Of a stretch of 64,000 nucleotides of DNA, positions 34,790-44,465 are shown piece by piece. Each line of letters opens with the position of its first letter. The first letter of the stretch is position 1. A program made the position numbers and the translations under genes. This DNA comes from Vogesella sp. XCS3 (GTDB lineage Bacteria > Pseudomonadota > Gammaproteobacteria > Burkholderiales > Chromobacteriaceae), in the NCBI RefSeq assembly GCF_020616155.1, contig NZ_CP085530.1:3616501-3680500 (forward strand). The letters are read 5' to 3'. The notes under the pieces are model-generated. The model was not told the DNA's origin and searched no databases. It worked only from the letters and a program-made list of their open reading frames with translations.

Positions 34790-36858
34790 ACATGACCCAA
34801 CAAGCCACCTTGCTGATCGAGCTGCTCACCGAAGAGCTGCCGCCAAAAGCACTGGAAAAGCTGGCTAACAGCTTTGCCGACACCATTACCGACGAGCTGA
34901 AAAAGCTGCAGTTTGCCCCAGCCGACGCTGCGGCCAACGTATACGCCAGCCCGCGCCGCCTGGCCGTGCAGATTCCGGCCGTAGCCGCCATCCAGCCCGA
35001 CCAGCACATTGTGCGTCGCGGCCCGGCAGTATCCGCCGGCATGAAAGACGGCCAGCCGTCGCCGGCACTGGCCGGCTTCGCCCGCTCCTGCGGCGTAGAC
35101 GTGGCCGCGCTGACCACCGTGCACGACGGCAAGCAGGACGTGTACGCCTACGAATCCACCAAAGCCGGCGAGGCGCTGTCCGCCGTGCTGTCCGGCATTG
35201 TGGCCACCGCGCTGAAAAAGCTGCCGGCACCCAAGCTGATGCGCTGGGCCGACCTGGACCTGCAATTCGTGCGCCCGGTACACGGCCTGATGATGCTGCA
35301 CGGCGAGCAAGTGATTGCCGGCGAGGTGCTGGGCCTGCAAAGCCGCCAGCTCACCCGTGGCCACCGCTTCCTGTCCGCCGGTGACGTCACCGTGGCCAAC
35401 GCCGACGCCTACGCCCGCACCCTGGCCGAAGAAGGCAAAGTCATTGCCAGCTTCACCGCCCGCCGCGAGCTGATCCGCCACAAGCTGGCCGAAGCCGCCG
35501 CCCGCCTGAACGCCACCATCGCCGCGCCGGATGCACTGTTCGACGAAGTGACCGGCCTGGTGGAATGGCCGGTGGTGCTGGAAGCCGGCTTCGAGGCCGA
35601 GTTCCTGAATGTGCCGCAGGAATGCCTGATCCTGACCATGCAGCAGAACCAGAAGTACTTCCCGCTGCTGGACGCGGACGGCAAGCTGATGAACCGCTTC
35701 CTGCTGGTGTCCAACCTGCAGACAGAAGACCCGCGTTACATCATCGGCGGTAACGAGCGCGTGCTGCGTGCCCGTCTGTCCGACGCCAAGTTCTTCTACG
35801 AGCAAGACCAGAAACAACGCCTGGACAGCCGCCTGCCGCGCCTGGCCAATGTGGTGTACCACAACAAGATCGGTAGCCAGCTGGCGCGCGTCGAGCGCCT
35901 GCAGACCATCGCTGCCGCCATCGCCGGCAAGCTGGGTGCCGATAGCGCCCTGGCCGCCCGCGCGGCGTATCTGGCCAAGGCCGACCTGGTGTCCGACATG
36001 GTGGGCGAGTTCCCCGAGCTGCAAGGCATCATGGGCCGCTACTACGCGCGCCTGGACGGTGAAGACGCCGCCGTGGCCGACGCCATCGAAGGCCACTACC
36101 ACCCGCGCTTTGCCGGCGACAGCCTGCCGCAAGGCCCGATCGCCACCGCCGTGGCGCTGGCCGACAAGCTGGAAACCATCGTCGGCATCTGGGGCATCGG
36201 CCTGATTCCTACCGGCGACAAAGACCCGTTCGCGCTGCGCCGTGCCGCGCTGGGCGTGCTGCGCATGGTGCTGGAACAGCCGCTGGACCTGAAAGCGCTG
36301 ATCGCCGACGCTGCCGCCGCCTTCCCGGCCGGCCTGCTGTCTGCCACCGTGGTGGACGAGGTGTACGCCTTTGCGCTGGAACGCCTGAAAAACTACCTGG
36401 CCAACGACTACAAGGCCGACGAGATCGACGCCGTACTGGCGCTGGCACCAACCCAGCTGAACGAAGTGGGCGCCGTGCTGGCCGCCGTGGCGCAGTTCAA
36501 GGCGCTGCCGGAAGCCGCTACCCTGGCTGCGGCCAACAAGCGCGTGAAAAACATCCTGAAGAAAGCCGAAGGCGACATCGGCATGGTGAACCCGGCGCTA
36601 TTTGCCGAAGACGCCGAACGTGCGCTGTTTGACGCCATCCAGGCACTGGCTCCGGCGGTGGAGGCGAAGTTTGCCGCCCACGACTTTGCCGGCGCGCTGA
36701 CCCAGCTGGCCTCGCTGCGGGCACCGGTTGATGCCTTCTTTGATGGCGTGATGGTGATGGCAGACGACCTGGCCGTGCGTGGCAACCGTATTGCGCTGCT
36801 GGCCAGCCTGGCCGCGCTGTTCAACCGCGTAGCGGATATCTCGCTGCTGGCTGACTAA
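34786..36858 (+). CDS. glyS: Glycine-tRNA ligase beta subunit
   Basis: The 690-residue beta chain, needed for tRNA recognition by the alpha2-beta2 enzyme. It starts with the family block LLIELLTEELPPKALEKL and has the HD-like and anticodon-binding regions (GEFPELQGIMGRYYA, FALRRAALGVLRMVLEQ). The ATG overlaps the preceding stop (ATGA); a second ATG two codons on is an alternative. A variant repeat site (34930) and another (36529) lie inside. Confidence 0.97.
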   Translation: MNMTQQATLLIELLTEELPPKALEKLANSFADTITDELKKLQFAPADAAANVYASPRRLAVQIPAVAAIQPDQHIVRRGPAVSAGMKDGQPSPALAGFARSCGVDVAALTTVHDGKQDVYAYESTKAGEALSAVLSGIVATALKKLPAPKLMRWADLDLQFVRPVHGLMMLHGEQVIAGEVLGLQSRQLTRGHRFLSAGDVTVANADAYARTLAEEGKVIASFTARRELIRHKLAEAAARLNATIAAPDALFDEVTGLVEWPVVLEAGFEAEFLNVPQECLILTMQQNQKYFPLLDADGKLMNRFLLVSNLQTEDPRYIIGGNERVLRARLSDAKFFYEQDQKQRLDSRLPRLANVVYHNKIGSQLARVERLQTIAAAIAGKLGADSALAARAAYLAKADLVSDMVGEFPELQGIMGRYYARLDGEDAAVADAIEGHYHPRFAGDSLPQGPIATAVALADKLETIVGIWGIGLIPTGDKDPFALRRAALGVLRMVLEQPLDLKALIADAAAAFPAGLLSATVVDEVYAFALERLKNYLANDYKADEIDAVLALAPTQLNEVGAVLAAVAQFKALPEAATLAAANKRVKNILKKAEGDIGMVNPALFAEDAERALFDAIQALAPAVEAKFAAHDFAGALTQLASLRAPVDAFFDGVMVMADDLAVRGNRIALLASLAALFNRVADISLLAD

Positions 36859-36867
36859 AACTGCCTA

Positions 36868-36958
36868 GCCACGAAAACCACGAAACAACACGAACAAGGC
36901 GAACCATGCGCTACTCGGCGCGTGATGTGTCTTTTGTGTTTTTCGTGGTGTTCGTGGC
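36868..36958. repeat. Inverted repeat of CCACGAA type
   Basis: GCCACGAAAACCACGAA (36868-36884) pairs with TTCGTGGTGTTCGTGGC (36942-36958), 16 of 17 bases, around 57 bases. It fills the glyS-gmhB gap. Similar CCACGAA / TTCGTGG intergenic elements occur in many proteobacterial genomes, as I recall. No coding ORF fits here. Confidence 0.65.
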
Positions 36959-36981
36959 AAAAAATGGCTTAAAAGGACACC

Positions 36982-37524
36982 ATGAAACTCGTCATCCTCG
37001 ACCGCGACGGCGTGATCAACCAGGATCGCGACGACTTCGTCAAGAACACCATGGAATGGCAGCCGCTACCGCGCAGCCTGGAAGCCATTGCCAACCTGAC
37101 CCAGGCCGGCTGGCGTGTGGTGGTGGCCACCAACCAGAGCGGCATCGGCCGTGGCCTGTTCGACATGCACGCGCTAAACGCCATGCACGAAAAAATGCAC
37201 CGTCTGGTGAACCAGGCCGGTGGCCGCATTGACGCGGTGATTTTCTGTCCGCATACGGCAGACGACCAGTGCGATTGCCGCAAGCCCAAGCCTGGCATGG
37301 TGCACGAGGTGATGGAGCGCTTCAATGTACGTGGCGACGGCCTGCCGCTGATAGGCGATAGCCTGCGCGACCTGCAAGCCGTGGCCGAGGTGGGCGGCAA
37401 GCCTTTGCTGGTGCGTACCGGCAAAGGCCTGCGCACGCTGGAAAAAGGCGGCCTGCCGCAAGGCACGCAGGTATTTGACGACCTGTTCGATGCGGCAGAC
37501 TACCTGATCAATCTGGACAACTGA
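36982..37524 (+). CDS. gmhB: D-glycero-beta-D-manno-heptose-1,7-bisphosphate 7-phosphatase
   Basis: A 180-residue HAD-family phosphatase of the ADP-heptose pathway for lipopolysaccharide inner core. LVILDRDGVIN supplies the nucleophile and acid aspartates (D7, D9), VVVATNQSGIG follows, and CPHTADDQCDCRKPKPG contributes zinc-loop cysteines and the lysine motif. AAAAGGA lies ahead of the ATG. plsC follows by five bases. Confidence 0.95.
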   Translation: MKLVILDRDGVINQDRDDFVKNTMEWQPLPRSLEAIANLTQAGWRVVVATNQSGIGRGLFDMHALNAMHEKMHRLVNQAGGRIDAVIFCPHTADDQCDCRKPKPGMVHEVMERFNVRGDGLPLIGDSLRDLQAVAEVGGKPLLVRTGKGLRTLEKGGLPQGTQVFDDLFDAADYLINLDN

Positions 37525-37529
37525 GTGCC

Positions 37530-38300
37530 ATGCTGCTGATTCGTAACCTGATTTACTGGCTGTTGGTGGCCATCCTTACCCCGCTGTTCTGCGCTGTACT
37601 GTTTCTGTGTGCGCCATTGCCGCGTCGCCGTCGCCACCTGGTGGGCGAGAGCTGGGCTCGGGTGCTGACCTGGCTACTGTGGCATGTGGTCGGCCTGCGC
37701 TACCGTGTTATCGGCCAGGAAAACATCATTGATCAGCCGGCCATTATTTGCGCCAAGCACCAGTCGGGCTGGGAAACCCTGTCGCTGCAGGAGATCTTTC
37801 CGTCGCAGGTGTTTGTGGCCAAGCGCGAGCTGTTGATGATTCCGTTTTTTGGCTGGGGCCTGGCGTTGACCAACCCCATCACCATCAACCGTGCCGACCG
37901 AGCCAACGCCAACCGCCGCCTGCTGGAGCAAGGCCTGAACCGCAAACAGCACGGTTTCTGGATCAGCGTGTTCCCGGAAGGCACGCGTATCCGCCCCGGC
38001 CTGGCCGGCAAGTACAAGCTGGGCGCCGCGCGCATGGCGGTGCAGTTCGATATGCCCATGGTGCCGGTAGCGCACAATGCCGGCGAGTTCTGGCCGCGTA
38101 ACGCCTTTCTCAAGCACCCCGGCGAGATCACCGTGGTGATCGGCCCGGCGCTGTTCCCGGCCGACTACGCCGGCCCCGAAGCCATGATGAAGGCCGCCGA
38201 AACCTGGATCGAAGCACGCCAGCGCGAGATCGGCGGCGTCGGCCCCTTTGCCCACCCCGATGAACGCAAAGCCCGCGCCGCTCAGCCTCACCCTGCCTGA
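37530..38300 (+). CDS. plsC: 1-acyl-sn-glycerol-3-phosphate acyltransferase
   Basis: A 256-residue inner-membrane acyltransferase that makes phosphatidic acid from lysophosphatidic acid. One N-terminal hydrophobic segment (about 5-30) is followed by the catalytic block KHQSGWET, an HX4E variant of the usual HX4D, as is seen in Neisseria homologues, and the substrate block FPEGTRIRPG. It lies in an operon with gmhB upstream and the M48-type gene overlapping its 3' end. Confidence 0.92.
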   Translation: MLLIRNLIYWLLVAILTPLFCAVLFLCAPLPRRRRHLVGESWARVLTWLLWHVVGLRYRVIGQENIIDQPAIICAKHQSGWETLSLQEIFPSQVFVAKRELLMIPFFGWGLALTNPITINRADRANANRRLLEQGLNRKQHGFWISVFPEGTRIRPGLAGKYKLGAARMAVQFDMPMVPVAHNAGEFWPRNAFLKHPGEITVVIGPALFPADYAGPEAMMKAAETWIEARQREIGGVGPFAHPDERKARAAQPHPA

Positions 38301-38973
38301 TGGCCCGGTAGCGGTGCGGCTCACGCGCCGCGCCCGGCAGAGCGTGGGCATACGCATACGCGACGGCGAGGTGGAGCTGATCGCCCCGCCAGCGGTATCG
38401 TTGGCCGCATTGCAGGACATTCTGGCCAGTAAGCGCGGCTGGATCATGGCGCATCTGGCGCGCCACCAGGCCGAAGCAAACCGGCGCGAAGCCAGTCGCG
38501 GTACGGTAATGCTGGCCGGCCATACGCTGCAGCTGGTGGTGGAAGAGGCTAGCCGCCACCGCGCCCGTATCGATGGCGAGGCGCTGCATATCGCCGGCCC
38601 CGGCTTGCAGCAGCCGGCCAGGTTGGCCGCAGCGGTGGTGGCCTGGCTGCAAAAACAGGCCCGCGAGAGATTTTGCAGCCGCTTGGCCGCGTGGGAAGCG
38701 CACGCGGCACGGCCACTGTCCGGCTGGGCGCTGTCGTCGGCGCGCACGCGCTGGGGCAGCTGTACCAGCCAGGGCATTATCCGCCTGAACTGGCGGCTGG
38801 TGCAGGCGCCACCGGCGGTGCTGGATTACGTCATTGCCCACGAGCTGGCGCATTTGCGCCACATGAACCATTCCCCCGCGTTCTGGGCCGAAGTGGAACG
38901 CCTGTACCCGGGCTGGCAGCCGGCGCGGCAATGGCTGAAAACCCACGGTGACAGCCTGTTCCGCTACGGTTGA
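38260..38973 (+). CDS. M48/YgjP-type metallopeptidase
   Basis: A 237-residue protein of the DUF45 (YgjP/WLM) metallopeptidase group. The zinc motif HELAH with a downstream His in LRHMNHSPAFW is intact, and the block ARTRWGSCTSQGIIRLNWRL is characteristic. The ATG at 38260 lies inside the 3' end of plsC (41-base overlap); a TTG 12 bases earlier is possible. Cellular role is unknown for this group. A repeat copy occurs at 38621. Confidence 0.9.
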   Translation: MNAKPAPLSLTLPDGPVAVRLTRRARQSVGIRIRDGEVELIAPPAVSLAALQDILASKRGWIMAHLARHQAEANRREASRGTVMLAGHTLQLVVEEASRHRARIDGEALHIAGPGLQQPARLAAAVVAWLQKQARERFCSRLAAWEAHAARPLSGWALSSARTRWGSCTSQGIIRLNWRLVQAPPAVLDYVIAHELAHLRHMNHSPAFWAEVERLYPGWQPARQWLKTHGDSLFRYG

Positions 38974-39069
38974 ACAGCCTGTTCTTGCTACCTGTCTTTA
39001 ACTTTGCCTGCCTGTCCCCATCTGCCTGCTCTTGCCGCCATGCGGCCAACCTTATTGCCGGAGAACACC

Positions 39070-39459
39070 ATGCGCCTGCTGCATACCATGATCCGTGTCG
39101 GCCAGCTCGACCGTTCCATCGCCTTTTACACCGAAGTGCTGGGCATGACCCTGCTGCGCCGTCACGACTACCCGGAAGGCCGCTTCACGCTGGCCTTTGT
39201 CGGTTACGGCGACGAAGACAGCAATAGCGTGATCGAGCTGACCCATAACTGGGACACCGACAGCTACGAGCAGGGCAACGCTTTTGGCCACCTGGCGGTG
39301 GAAGTAGCCGACGCCTACGCCGCCTGTGACGCCGTGCGCGCCAAGGGCGGCAAGGTGGTACGCGAAGCCGGCCCGATGAAGCACGGCACCACCGTGATCG
39401 CCTTCGTGGAAGACCCGGACGGCTACAAGATCGAATTCATCCAGAAAGGGACGCGCTAA
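39070..39459 (+). CDS. gloA: Lactoylglutathione lyase (glyoxalase I)
   Basis: A 129-residue enzyme that isomerises the methylglyoxal-glutathione hemithioacetal to S-lactoylglutathione. The metal ligands fit H5 (LLHTM), the Glu in SVIELTHN, His in FGHLAVEV and the Glu in [13 protein letters not shown] precedes the ATG. A repeat copy (39042-39051) lies just upstream, and a terminator follows the stop. Confidence 0.96.
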   Translation: MRLLHTMIRVGQLDRSIAFYTEVLGMTLLRRHDYPEGRFTLAFVGYGDEDSNSVIELTHNWDTDSYEQGNAFGHLAVEVADAYAACDAVRAKGGKVVREAGPMKHGTTVIAFVEDPDGYKIEFIQKGTR

Positions 39460-39499
39460 GCGCTACCCGCCCGTGGCGTGATGGCCGCGGTCATCGCCA

Positions 39500-39528
39500 G
39501 CCCTTCTGCTATGCTGAAGGGCTTTTTT
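39500..39528 (+). terminator. Terminator after gloA
   Basis: GCCCTTC pairs with GAAGGGC across a nine-base loop, followed by six T. Confidence 0.85.
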
Positions 39529-39667
39529 GCGTCTGCGGCCTGCTGCCGGGATAACGATTTTTGCTTTTGTGGCAAACCGATTCCGGAATTTATCGTTTAA
39601 ACTGCGGTCACAAAACATTCTGTTACAAAAAAGAGCGGTTGTGACGCCGCCAGCACAAGGAGCCCTG

Positions 39668-41062
39668 ATGACCCGTTTTACCTCTGCATTGCTGCTGGGC
39701 CTGCTACCCGGCCTGGCCCAGGCCGCCAGCCTCGATGGCGCCACGCTATCGCTGGCCTGGGGCCTGCCGTTTGCCGGCATCCTGCTGTCGATTGCCTTGT
39801 TTCCCATTTTTGCCCCCGGTTTCTGGCACCATCATTTCGGCAAGATTACTGCAGCCTGGACGCTGCTGTTCCTGCTGCCCTTTACGGCGACCTTCGGGCT
39901 TGGCACCAGTGCCGGGCTGGTGGTGCATGCGCTGATGGCCGAGTTCATTCCTTTCGTGGTGTTGCTGTTTGCGCTGTATACGGTGTCCGGCGGCATTCTG
40001 GTGTGGGGCAATCTGCACGGCTCGCCGGCGCTGAATACCGGCCTGTTGGCGCTGGGCACGGTGCTGGCATCGCTGATGGGCACTACCGGTGCCGCCATGC
40101 TGCTGATCCGCCCGCTGATCAAGGCCAACGATAACCGCCAGCACAATGTGCACGTGGTGGTGTTCTTCATCTTCCTGGTGGCCAACATCGGCGGGGGGCT
40201 GACGCCGCTGGGTGACCCGCCGCTGTTCCTGGGCTTCCTGAAGGGCGTGGACTTCTTCTGGACCGTGTCGGCCATGGCGCTGCCAGTGCTGCTGTCGGTA
40301 CTGGTGCTGCTGGCGGTGTTTTACGCGGTAGATAGTTACTACTTCCGCAAAGAAGGCGTGCTGCCGCGCGACAAGACGCCGGACGCGCCGATCAAGCTGT
40401 ACGGCCTGCGCAATATCCCGCTGCTGCTGGCGATTATTGCTGCGGTATTGTTGTCGGGCTTCTGGAAGCCGGGCATCAGCTTTGACGTGCTGGGTACCCC
40501 GGTAGCGCTGCAGAACCTGGTGCGCGACGGCCTGCTGCTGCTGATAGCCGCCATCTCGCTGAAGATCACCCCGCATCAGGTACGTGCCGGTAACGAGTTC
40601 AACTGGGACCCGATCCTGGAAGTGGCCAAGCTGTTTGCCGGCATCTTCATCACCATCGGCCCGGTGATCGCCGTGCTGCAGGCAGGCCAGGCCGGCGCGC
40701 TGGCGCCGCTGGTGGGCGTGGTGTCCGGCCCGGATGGGGCGCCGCTGAACGCGATGTACTTCTGGATGACCGGTATCCTGTCCAGCTTCCTGGATAACGC
40801 GCCAACCTATCTGGTGTTCTTCAACCTGGCCTCCGGCGATGCCGCCACGCTGATGGGCCCGCTGTCGCAGACCCTGCTGGCTATTTCGATGGGTGCCGTG
40901 TTCATGGGTGCCAATACCTATATCGGTAACGCGCCCAACTTCATGGTGAAGGCCATCGCCGAGCAGCGCGGCATCAAGATGCCGAGCTTCTTTGGCTACA
41001 TGCTGTGGTCCATCGTATTCCTGCTGCCGCTATTCGTGCTGCAAACCTGGCTGTTCTTCTGA
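39668..41062 (+). CDS. nhaD: Na+/H+ antiporter, NhaD/ArsB-superfamily
   Basis: A 464-residue inner-membrane antiporter of the ion-transporter superfamily. It has roughly twelve hydrophobic segments, an N-terminal signal-like helix, and the blocks GLTPLGDPPLFLGFLKGVDFFW, SSFLDNAPTYLVFFNLA and GANTYIGNAPNFMVKAIAEQ, which are characteristic of the family. AAGGAG precedes the ATG. The gene is monocistronic by spacing. Ion preference (sodium, possibly arsenite or dicarboxylate) is from family only. Confidence 0.88.
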   Translation: MTRFTSALLLGLLPGLAQAASLDGATLSLAWGLPFAGILLSIALFPIFAPGFWHHHFGKITAAWTLLFLLPFTATFGLGTSAGLVVHALMAEFIPFVVLLFALYTVSGGILVWGNLHGSPALNTGLLALGTVLASLMGTTGAAMLLIRPLIKANDNRQHNVHVVVFFIFLVANIGGGLTPLGDPPLFLGFLKGVDFFWTVSAMALPVLLSVLVLLAVFYAVDSYYFRKEGVLPRDKTPDAPIKLYGLRNIPLLLAIIAAVLLSGFWKPGISFDVLGTPVALQNLVRDGLLLLIAAISLKITPHQVRAGNEFNWDPILEVAKLFAGIFITIGPVIAVLQAGQAGALAPLVGVVSGPDGAPLNAMYFWMTGILSSFLDNAPTYLVFFNLASGDAATLMGPLSQTLLAISMGAVFMGANTYIGNAPNFMVKAIAEQRGIKMPSFFGYMLWSIVFLLPLFVLQTWLFF

Positions 41063-41076
41063 TTCAGCGCGTAAAT

Positions 41077-41104
41077 GCCGCCGTGGCCACCAAGCCACGG
41101 CGGC
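41077..41104 (+). terminator. Hairpin after nhaD-type gene
   Basis: GCCGCCGTGGC pairs with GCCACGGCGGC across a six-base loop and is followed by only three T; a weak or partial terminator before mpl. Confidence 0.6.
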
Positions 41105-41150
41105 TTTGCGGTATGCTTCTGCCTTTCCCGATTTCTGTCTGCAGCACATC

Positions 41151-42527
41151 ATGCATATCCACATTCTCGGTATTTGCGGCACCTTCATGGGTGGTATTGC
41201 CGCCATCGCCAAAGCCGCCGGCCACAAGGTGACCGGCTGCGACGCCAACGTCTACCCGCCGATGAGCACCCAGCTGGAGGCCATGGGCATCGAGTTGCTG
41301 CAGGGCTTTGGCGCCGAGCAGGCCGATATCGGTGCCGACGTGTTTGTGGTGGGCAATGTGGTGACGCGCGGCAAGCCGCTGATGGAAGCCATCCTCAACC
41401 GCGGCCTGCCGTATATCTCCGGCCCGCAGTGGCTGGCCGAGAACGTGCTGCACGATAAATGGGTGCTGGCGGTCGCCGGTACCCACGGCAAGACCACTAC
41501 TAGCTCGATGCTGGCGTGGATCCTGCAGGATGCTGGCCTGGCGCCTGGCTTTTTGATTGGCGGCATTCCGCAAAACTTCGGCATTTCTGCCCGCCTGCCG
41601 GGTACCCCGGCGCAAGATGCGGCCAGCCAGAGCCCGTTCTTCGTGATCGAGGCTGACGAGTACGACACCGCCTTCTTCGATAAGCGCAGCAAGTTTGTAC
41701 ACTACCGCCCGCGCACCGCCGTGCTGAATAACCTGGAATACGACCACGCCGACATCTTTGCCGACCTGGCCGCTATTGAAACCCAGTTTCACCACCTGGT
41801 GCGTACCGTACCGGGTGAAGGCCTGGTAGTGGCCAATGGCCGTGAAGCCAGCCTGCAGCGCGTGCTTGAGCGTGGTTGCTGGACGCCGGTGGAAACCTTT
41901 GGCACCGACAACGGCTGGCAAGCCGGTGTGGCCGACGCCGACGGCAGCTTTGATGTGCTGCTGGATGGCCAGCTGCAAGGCCGCGTGGTGTGGGATGTTC
42001 CGGGCGAGCACAACCGCCTTAACGCGGTAGCCGCTATTGCCGCCGCGCGCCATGTGGGCGTGACGCCGGCCGTGGCCATCGACGCCCTGTCGCGCTTTCA
42101 GAGTGTGAAGCGCCGCATGGAAGTAAAAGGCACCGTGCGTGGCATTACCGTATACGACGACTTTGCCCATCACCCCACCGCCATTACCACCACGGTAGCC
42201 GGCCTGCGCCACAAGGTTGGCCGCAGCACGCGCATTCTGGCGGTACTGGAGCCGCGCTCCAATACCATGAAGCTGGGCACCATGAAGGCGGCGCTGCCCG
42301 GTTCGCTGCAAGACGCCGACGTGGTGTTCTGCTACGGTGCGGCCAACCTGGGCTGGCGCGTGGACGAGGCGCTGGCACCGCTGGGTGACAAGGCGCATTG
42401 CTTTGACGATATTGATGCGCTGGTGGCGGCCATCGTGGCCGAAGCCCGCACCGGCGACCAGGTACTGGTAATGAGCAACGGCGGCTTTGGCGGCATTCAT
42501 GCCAAGCTGTTGGCCGCACTGGCCTAG
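41151..42527 (+). CDS. mpl: UDP-N-acetylmuramate: L-alanyl-gamma-D-glutamyl-meso-DAP ligase
   Basis: A 458-residue Mur-ligase-family enzyme for peptidoglycan recycling; it attaches the murein tripeptide to UDP-MurNAc. The N-terminal MHIHILGICGTFMGGIAAIA, the ATP-binding AVAGTHGKTTTSSMLAW (P-loop about 105-112) and FVIEADEYDTAFFDKRSKFVHY are typical of Mpl. The length is normal. Three repeat sites fall in or near it (42215, 42339, 42509). A terminator follows. Confidence 0.96.
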   Translation: MHIHILGICGTFMGGIAAIAKAAGHKVTGCDANVYPPMSTQLEAMGIELLQGFGAEQADIGADVFVVGNVVTRGKPLMEAILNRGLPYISGPQWLAENVLHDKWVLAVAGTHGKTTTSSMLAWILQDAGLAPGFLIGGIPQNFGISARLPGTPAQDAASQSPFFVIEADEYDTAFFDKRSKFVHYRPRTAVLNNLEYDHADIFADLAAIETQFHHLVRTVPGEGLVVANGREASLQRVLERGCWTPVETFGTDNGWQAGVADADGSFDVLLDGQLQGRVVWDVPGEHNRLNAVAAIAAARHVGVTPAVAIDALSRFQSVKRRMEVKGTVRGITVYDDFAHHPTAITTTVAGLRHKVGRSTRILAVLEPRSNTMKLGTMKAALPGSLQDADVVFCYGAANLGWRVDEALAPLGDKAHCFDDIDALVAAIVAEARTGDQVLVMSNGGFGGIHAKLLAALA

Positions 42528-42547
42528 CGCAGGTGCAGCACCAAAGC

Positions 42548-42574
42548 AAAAAGCCACCGCAAGGTGGCTTTTTT
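42548..42574 (+). terminator. Terminator after mpl
   Basis: AAAAAGCCACC pairs with GGTGGCTTTTTT across a four-base loop. The A tract on the left makes it useful for the convergent diguanylate cyclase gene as well. Confidence 0.9.
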
Positions 42575-42584
42575 CATGCGGTAG

Positions 42585-44465
42585 TCAGTGCGGGCTATCC
42601 AGCGTAGGGAAGGCGCTTTCCACGCGGTTGCGGCCGTTGTGCTTGGCCTGGTACATGGCGTGGTCGGCTATTTTCAGCAGCTCCGACAGCTGGTTGCTAT
42701 GGCGCTTGCGCTCGGCCACACCGGCGGAAAAGGTGATGTGCAGCTGGTGGCTGTCGATGCCAAGGGCTTGTGCGGCCAAGCCCTGGCGGATGTTGTCTAT
42801 CAGGGCGTGGGCTTCGTTCAGGCCGTAGCCTGGCAGGGTAATGGCAAACTCTTCGCCCCCCATACGGCCAAACAGTGCCTCTGCAGGCAGTGCGGCGGTG
42901 ATGAATTGCGTCATGCGCTGCAAGGCCACATCGCCGCTGGCATGGCCGTAGTTATCGTTGATGGATTTGAAATGGTCGATATCCAGTACCGCTACGCTAT
43001 AGGGCTGGTTGTCCAGCCGTGCCAGATCCAGTGCCTTGCCGGCACCGGACAGAAAGTGCCGGCGGTTGGCAATGCCGGTCAGGTCATCACAGGTGGCGCG
43101 CTGGTACAGCTCGTGCTGGGTGGATTGCAGCTGCGACAGTGCCCGTTCGGTTGCCTGTTTTTCTTCTTCCAGCCGCTGGGCGTGCAGCAGGCGGTCGGTA
43201 ATGTCGACAAAACTGAGCACATAGGCGCTGCGCTCGCGGAACAGCAGGGCGCGCATGGACAGTACGCTCCACAGCCGTTCGCCATGCCGCGTATTGAGCT
43301 CTACCTCGCGCTCGCTCAGCTGCTGCTGTTCTTGCAGCAGGGCCAGCAGCTGGCGGTATTGATCCGGCGAGGTAAACAGGCTCTCCAGCGTGCGGCGGTA
43401 CAGCGCCTGGCGGGTGTAGCCCAGCAAGCGGCTGGCGGCTTCGTTGGCCGTAATCACGATCTTGTGTTCGGCATCGATCAGCAGCACGCCTACCTGTACG
43501 GTGTCGATCAGGGTCTGCTGGTCGCGCTGTTCTTCGATGAGCTTGCGCAAGCGGTCGCGCAGGCTGTTATTGGTGAGTGTCAGCAGGTGGGTGGCCTGGT
43601 TGACCTCTTCGCTGCGCTGCAGGATGAACCCCAGCCTGCGGCCAACCCTGAGCAGAATGATCACCAGGGTACCGCTCATCAGCGTGGCGGCCCCGGTCAG
43701 GTACAGGGCAAACAGCACAAAGGGTTCGGCGTAGCGCTGCGGCGGCAGGTGTACGCTCAGGCGCAAAGGCACGCTGGCCAGCTCGGCCTGGGCCTGGCTG
43801 GTATGCAATAGTTTGCTGTCCAGATAGCTTTCCAGTTTTTGCGGGCCGTTGCCGTGGGTTAGCAGGGCATTATTGCTGCTATCGGTCAGCAGGATATGGG
43901 GGTCATCGGCCAGCAGGTCGCTATCGAGTAGCTCGCTAAAGCGCACGTAGCCGGTCAGTGCCGCCTGGCAGCCGCCCTGGTCGCACTGCGGTACCACAAT
44001 CTGCAGGCGCTCTGGCTCGCGCGGGGTGCTGGCATCCAGCAGCAACAGTTTGCCGTCTACCGGGTGTTGCTCCAGCAGCTGGCGCACGCTGTCCTGTGCC
44101 GCAGTGTCGAGTGTGAGGAGCTCGCCGTGTAGCTGTTGCTGCTCCTGATTGTCTACCAGCCACAGGCGGCCGCTCTCCAGCGGGTACAGGCCGCTGGTCT
44201 GGCGGGCCAGCCCGTCGCCAGGCTGGCGATAGAGCAGCATGTCTTCACGCAAGGCTTGCAGGCGGGTGTCGATACCGCGTACTGCCTGGTTCAGCCAGCT
44301 GTGCTGTTCGGTATGGATGCGCTGGCTGGCAAAGCTAGCCCGTTCGCTGAGGGTTTCTACCACCACCGACCACAGCAGCAGCAAAAACAGCGCCGATAGC
44401 ACGGGCAGCAGCCGGCTCATGCGCAGGGCGCTTTGTTCTGCCTGTTGCAGGGTGGGTGGCGTCAT
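42585..44465 (-). CDS. Membrane diguanylate cyclase with PAS domain
   Basis: A 626-residue protein: helix near 16-40, a periplasmic sensor region to about 240, second helix about 245-275, a PAS domain about 330-450, and GGDEF about 460-620 with a GGEEF signature near residue 536 and intact IDHFKSINDNYGH. It should synthesise cyclic-di-GMP. Its ATG overlaps the stop of the PilZ-like gene (ATGA), and both follow serB closely. Confidence 0.92.
   Translation of the reverse strand: MTPPTLQQAEQSALRMSRLLPVLSALFLLLLWSVVVETLSERASFASQRIHTEQHSWLNQAVRGIDTRLQALREDMLLYRQPGDGLARQTSGLYPLESGRLWLVDNQEQQQLHGELLTLDTAAQDSVRQLLEQHPVDGKLLLLDASTPREPERLQIVVPQCDQGGCQAALTGYVRFSELLDSDLLADDPHILLTDSSNNALLTHGNGPQKLESYLDSKLLHTSQAQAELASVPLRLSVHLPPQRYAEPFVLFALYLTGAATLMSGTLVIILLRVGRRLGFILQRSEEVNQATHLLTLTNNSLRDRLRKLIEEQRDQQTLIDTVQVGVLLIDAEHKIVITANEAASRLLGYTRQALYRRTLESLFTSPDQYRQLLALLQEQQQLSEREVELNTRHGERLWSVLSMRALLFRERSAYVLSFVDITDRLLHAQRLEEEKQATERALSQLQSTQHELYQRATCDDLTGIANRRHFLSGAGKALDLARLDNQPYSVAVLDIDHFKSINDNYGHASGDVALQRMTQFITAALPAEALFGRMGGEEFAITLPGYGLNEAHALIDNIRQGLAAQALGIDSHQLHITFSAGVAERKRHSNQLSELLKIADHAMYQAKHNGRNRVESAFPTLDSPH

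Noticed and set aside
34657-36132. Open frame of 491 codons antisense to glyS
   Set aside because: Overlaps conserved glyS almost fully; no start context.
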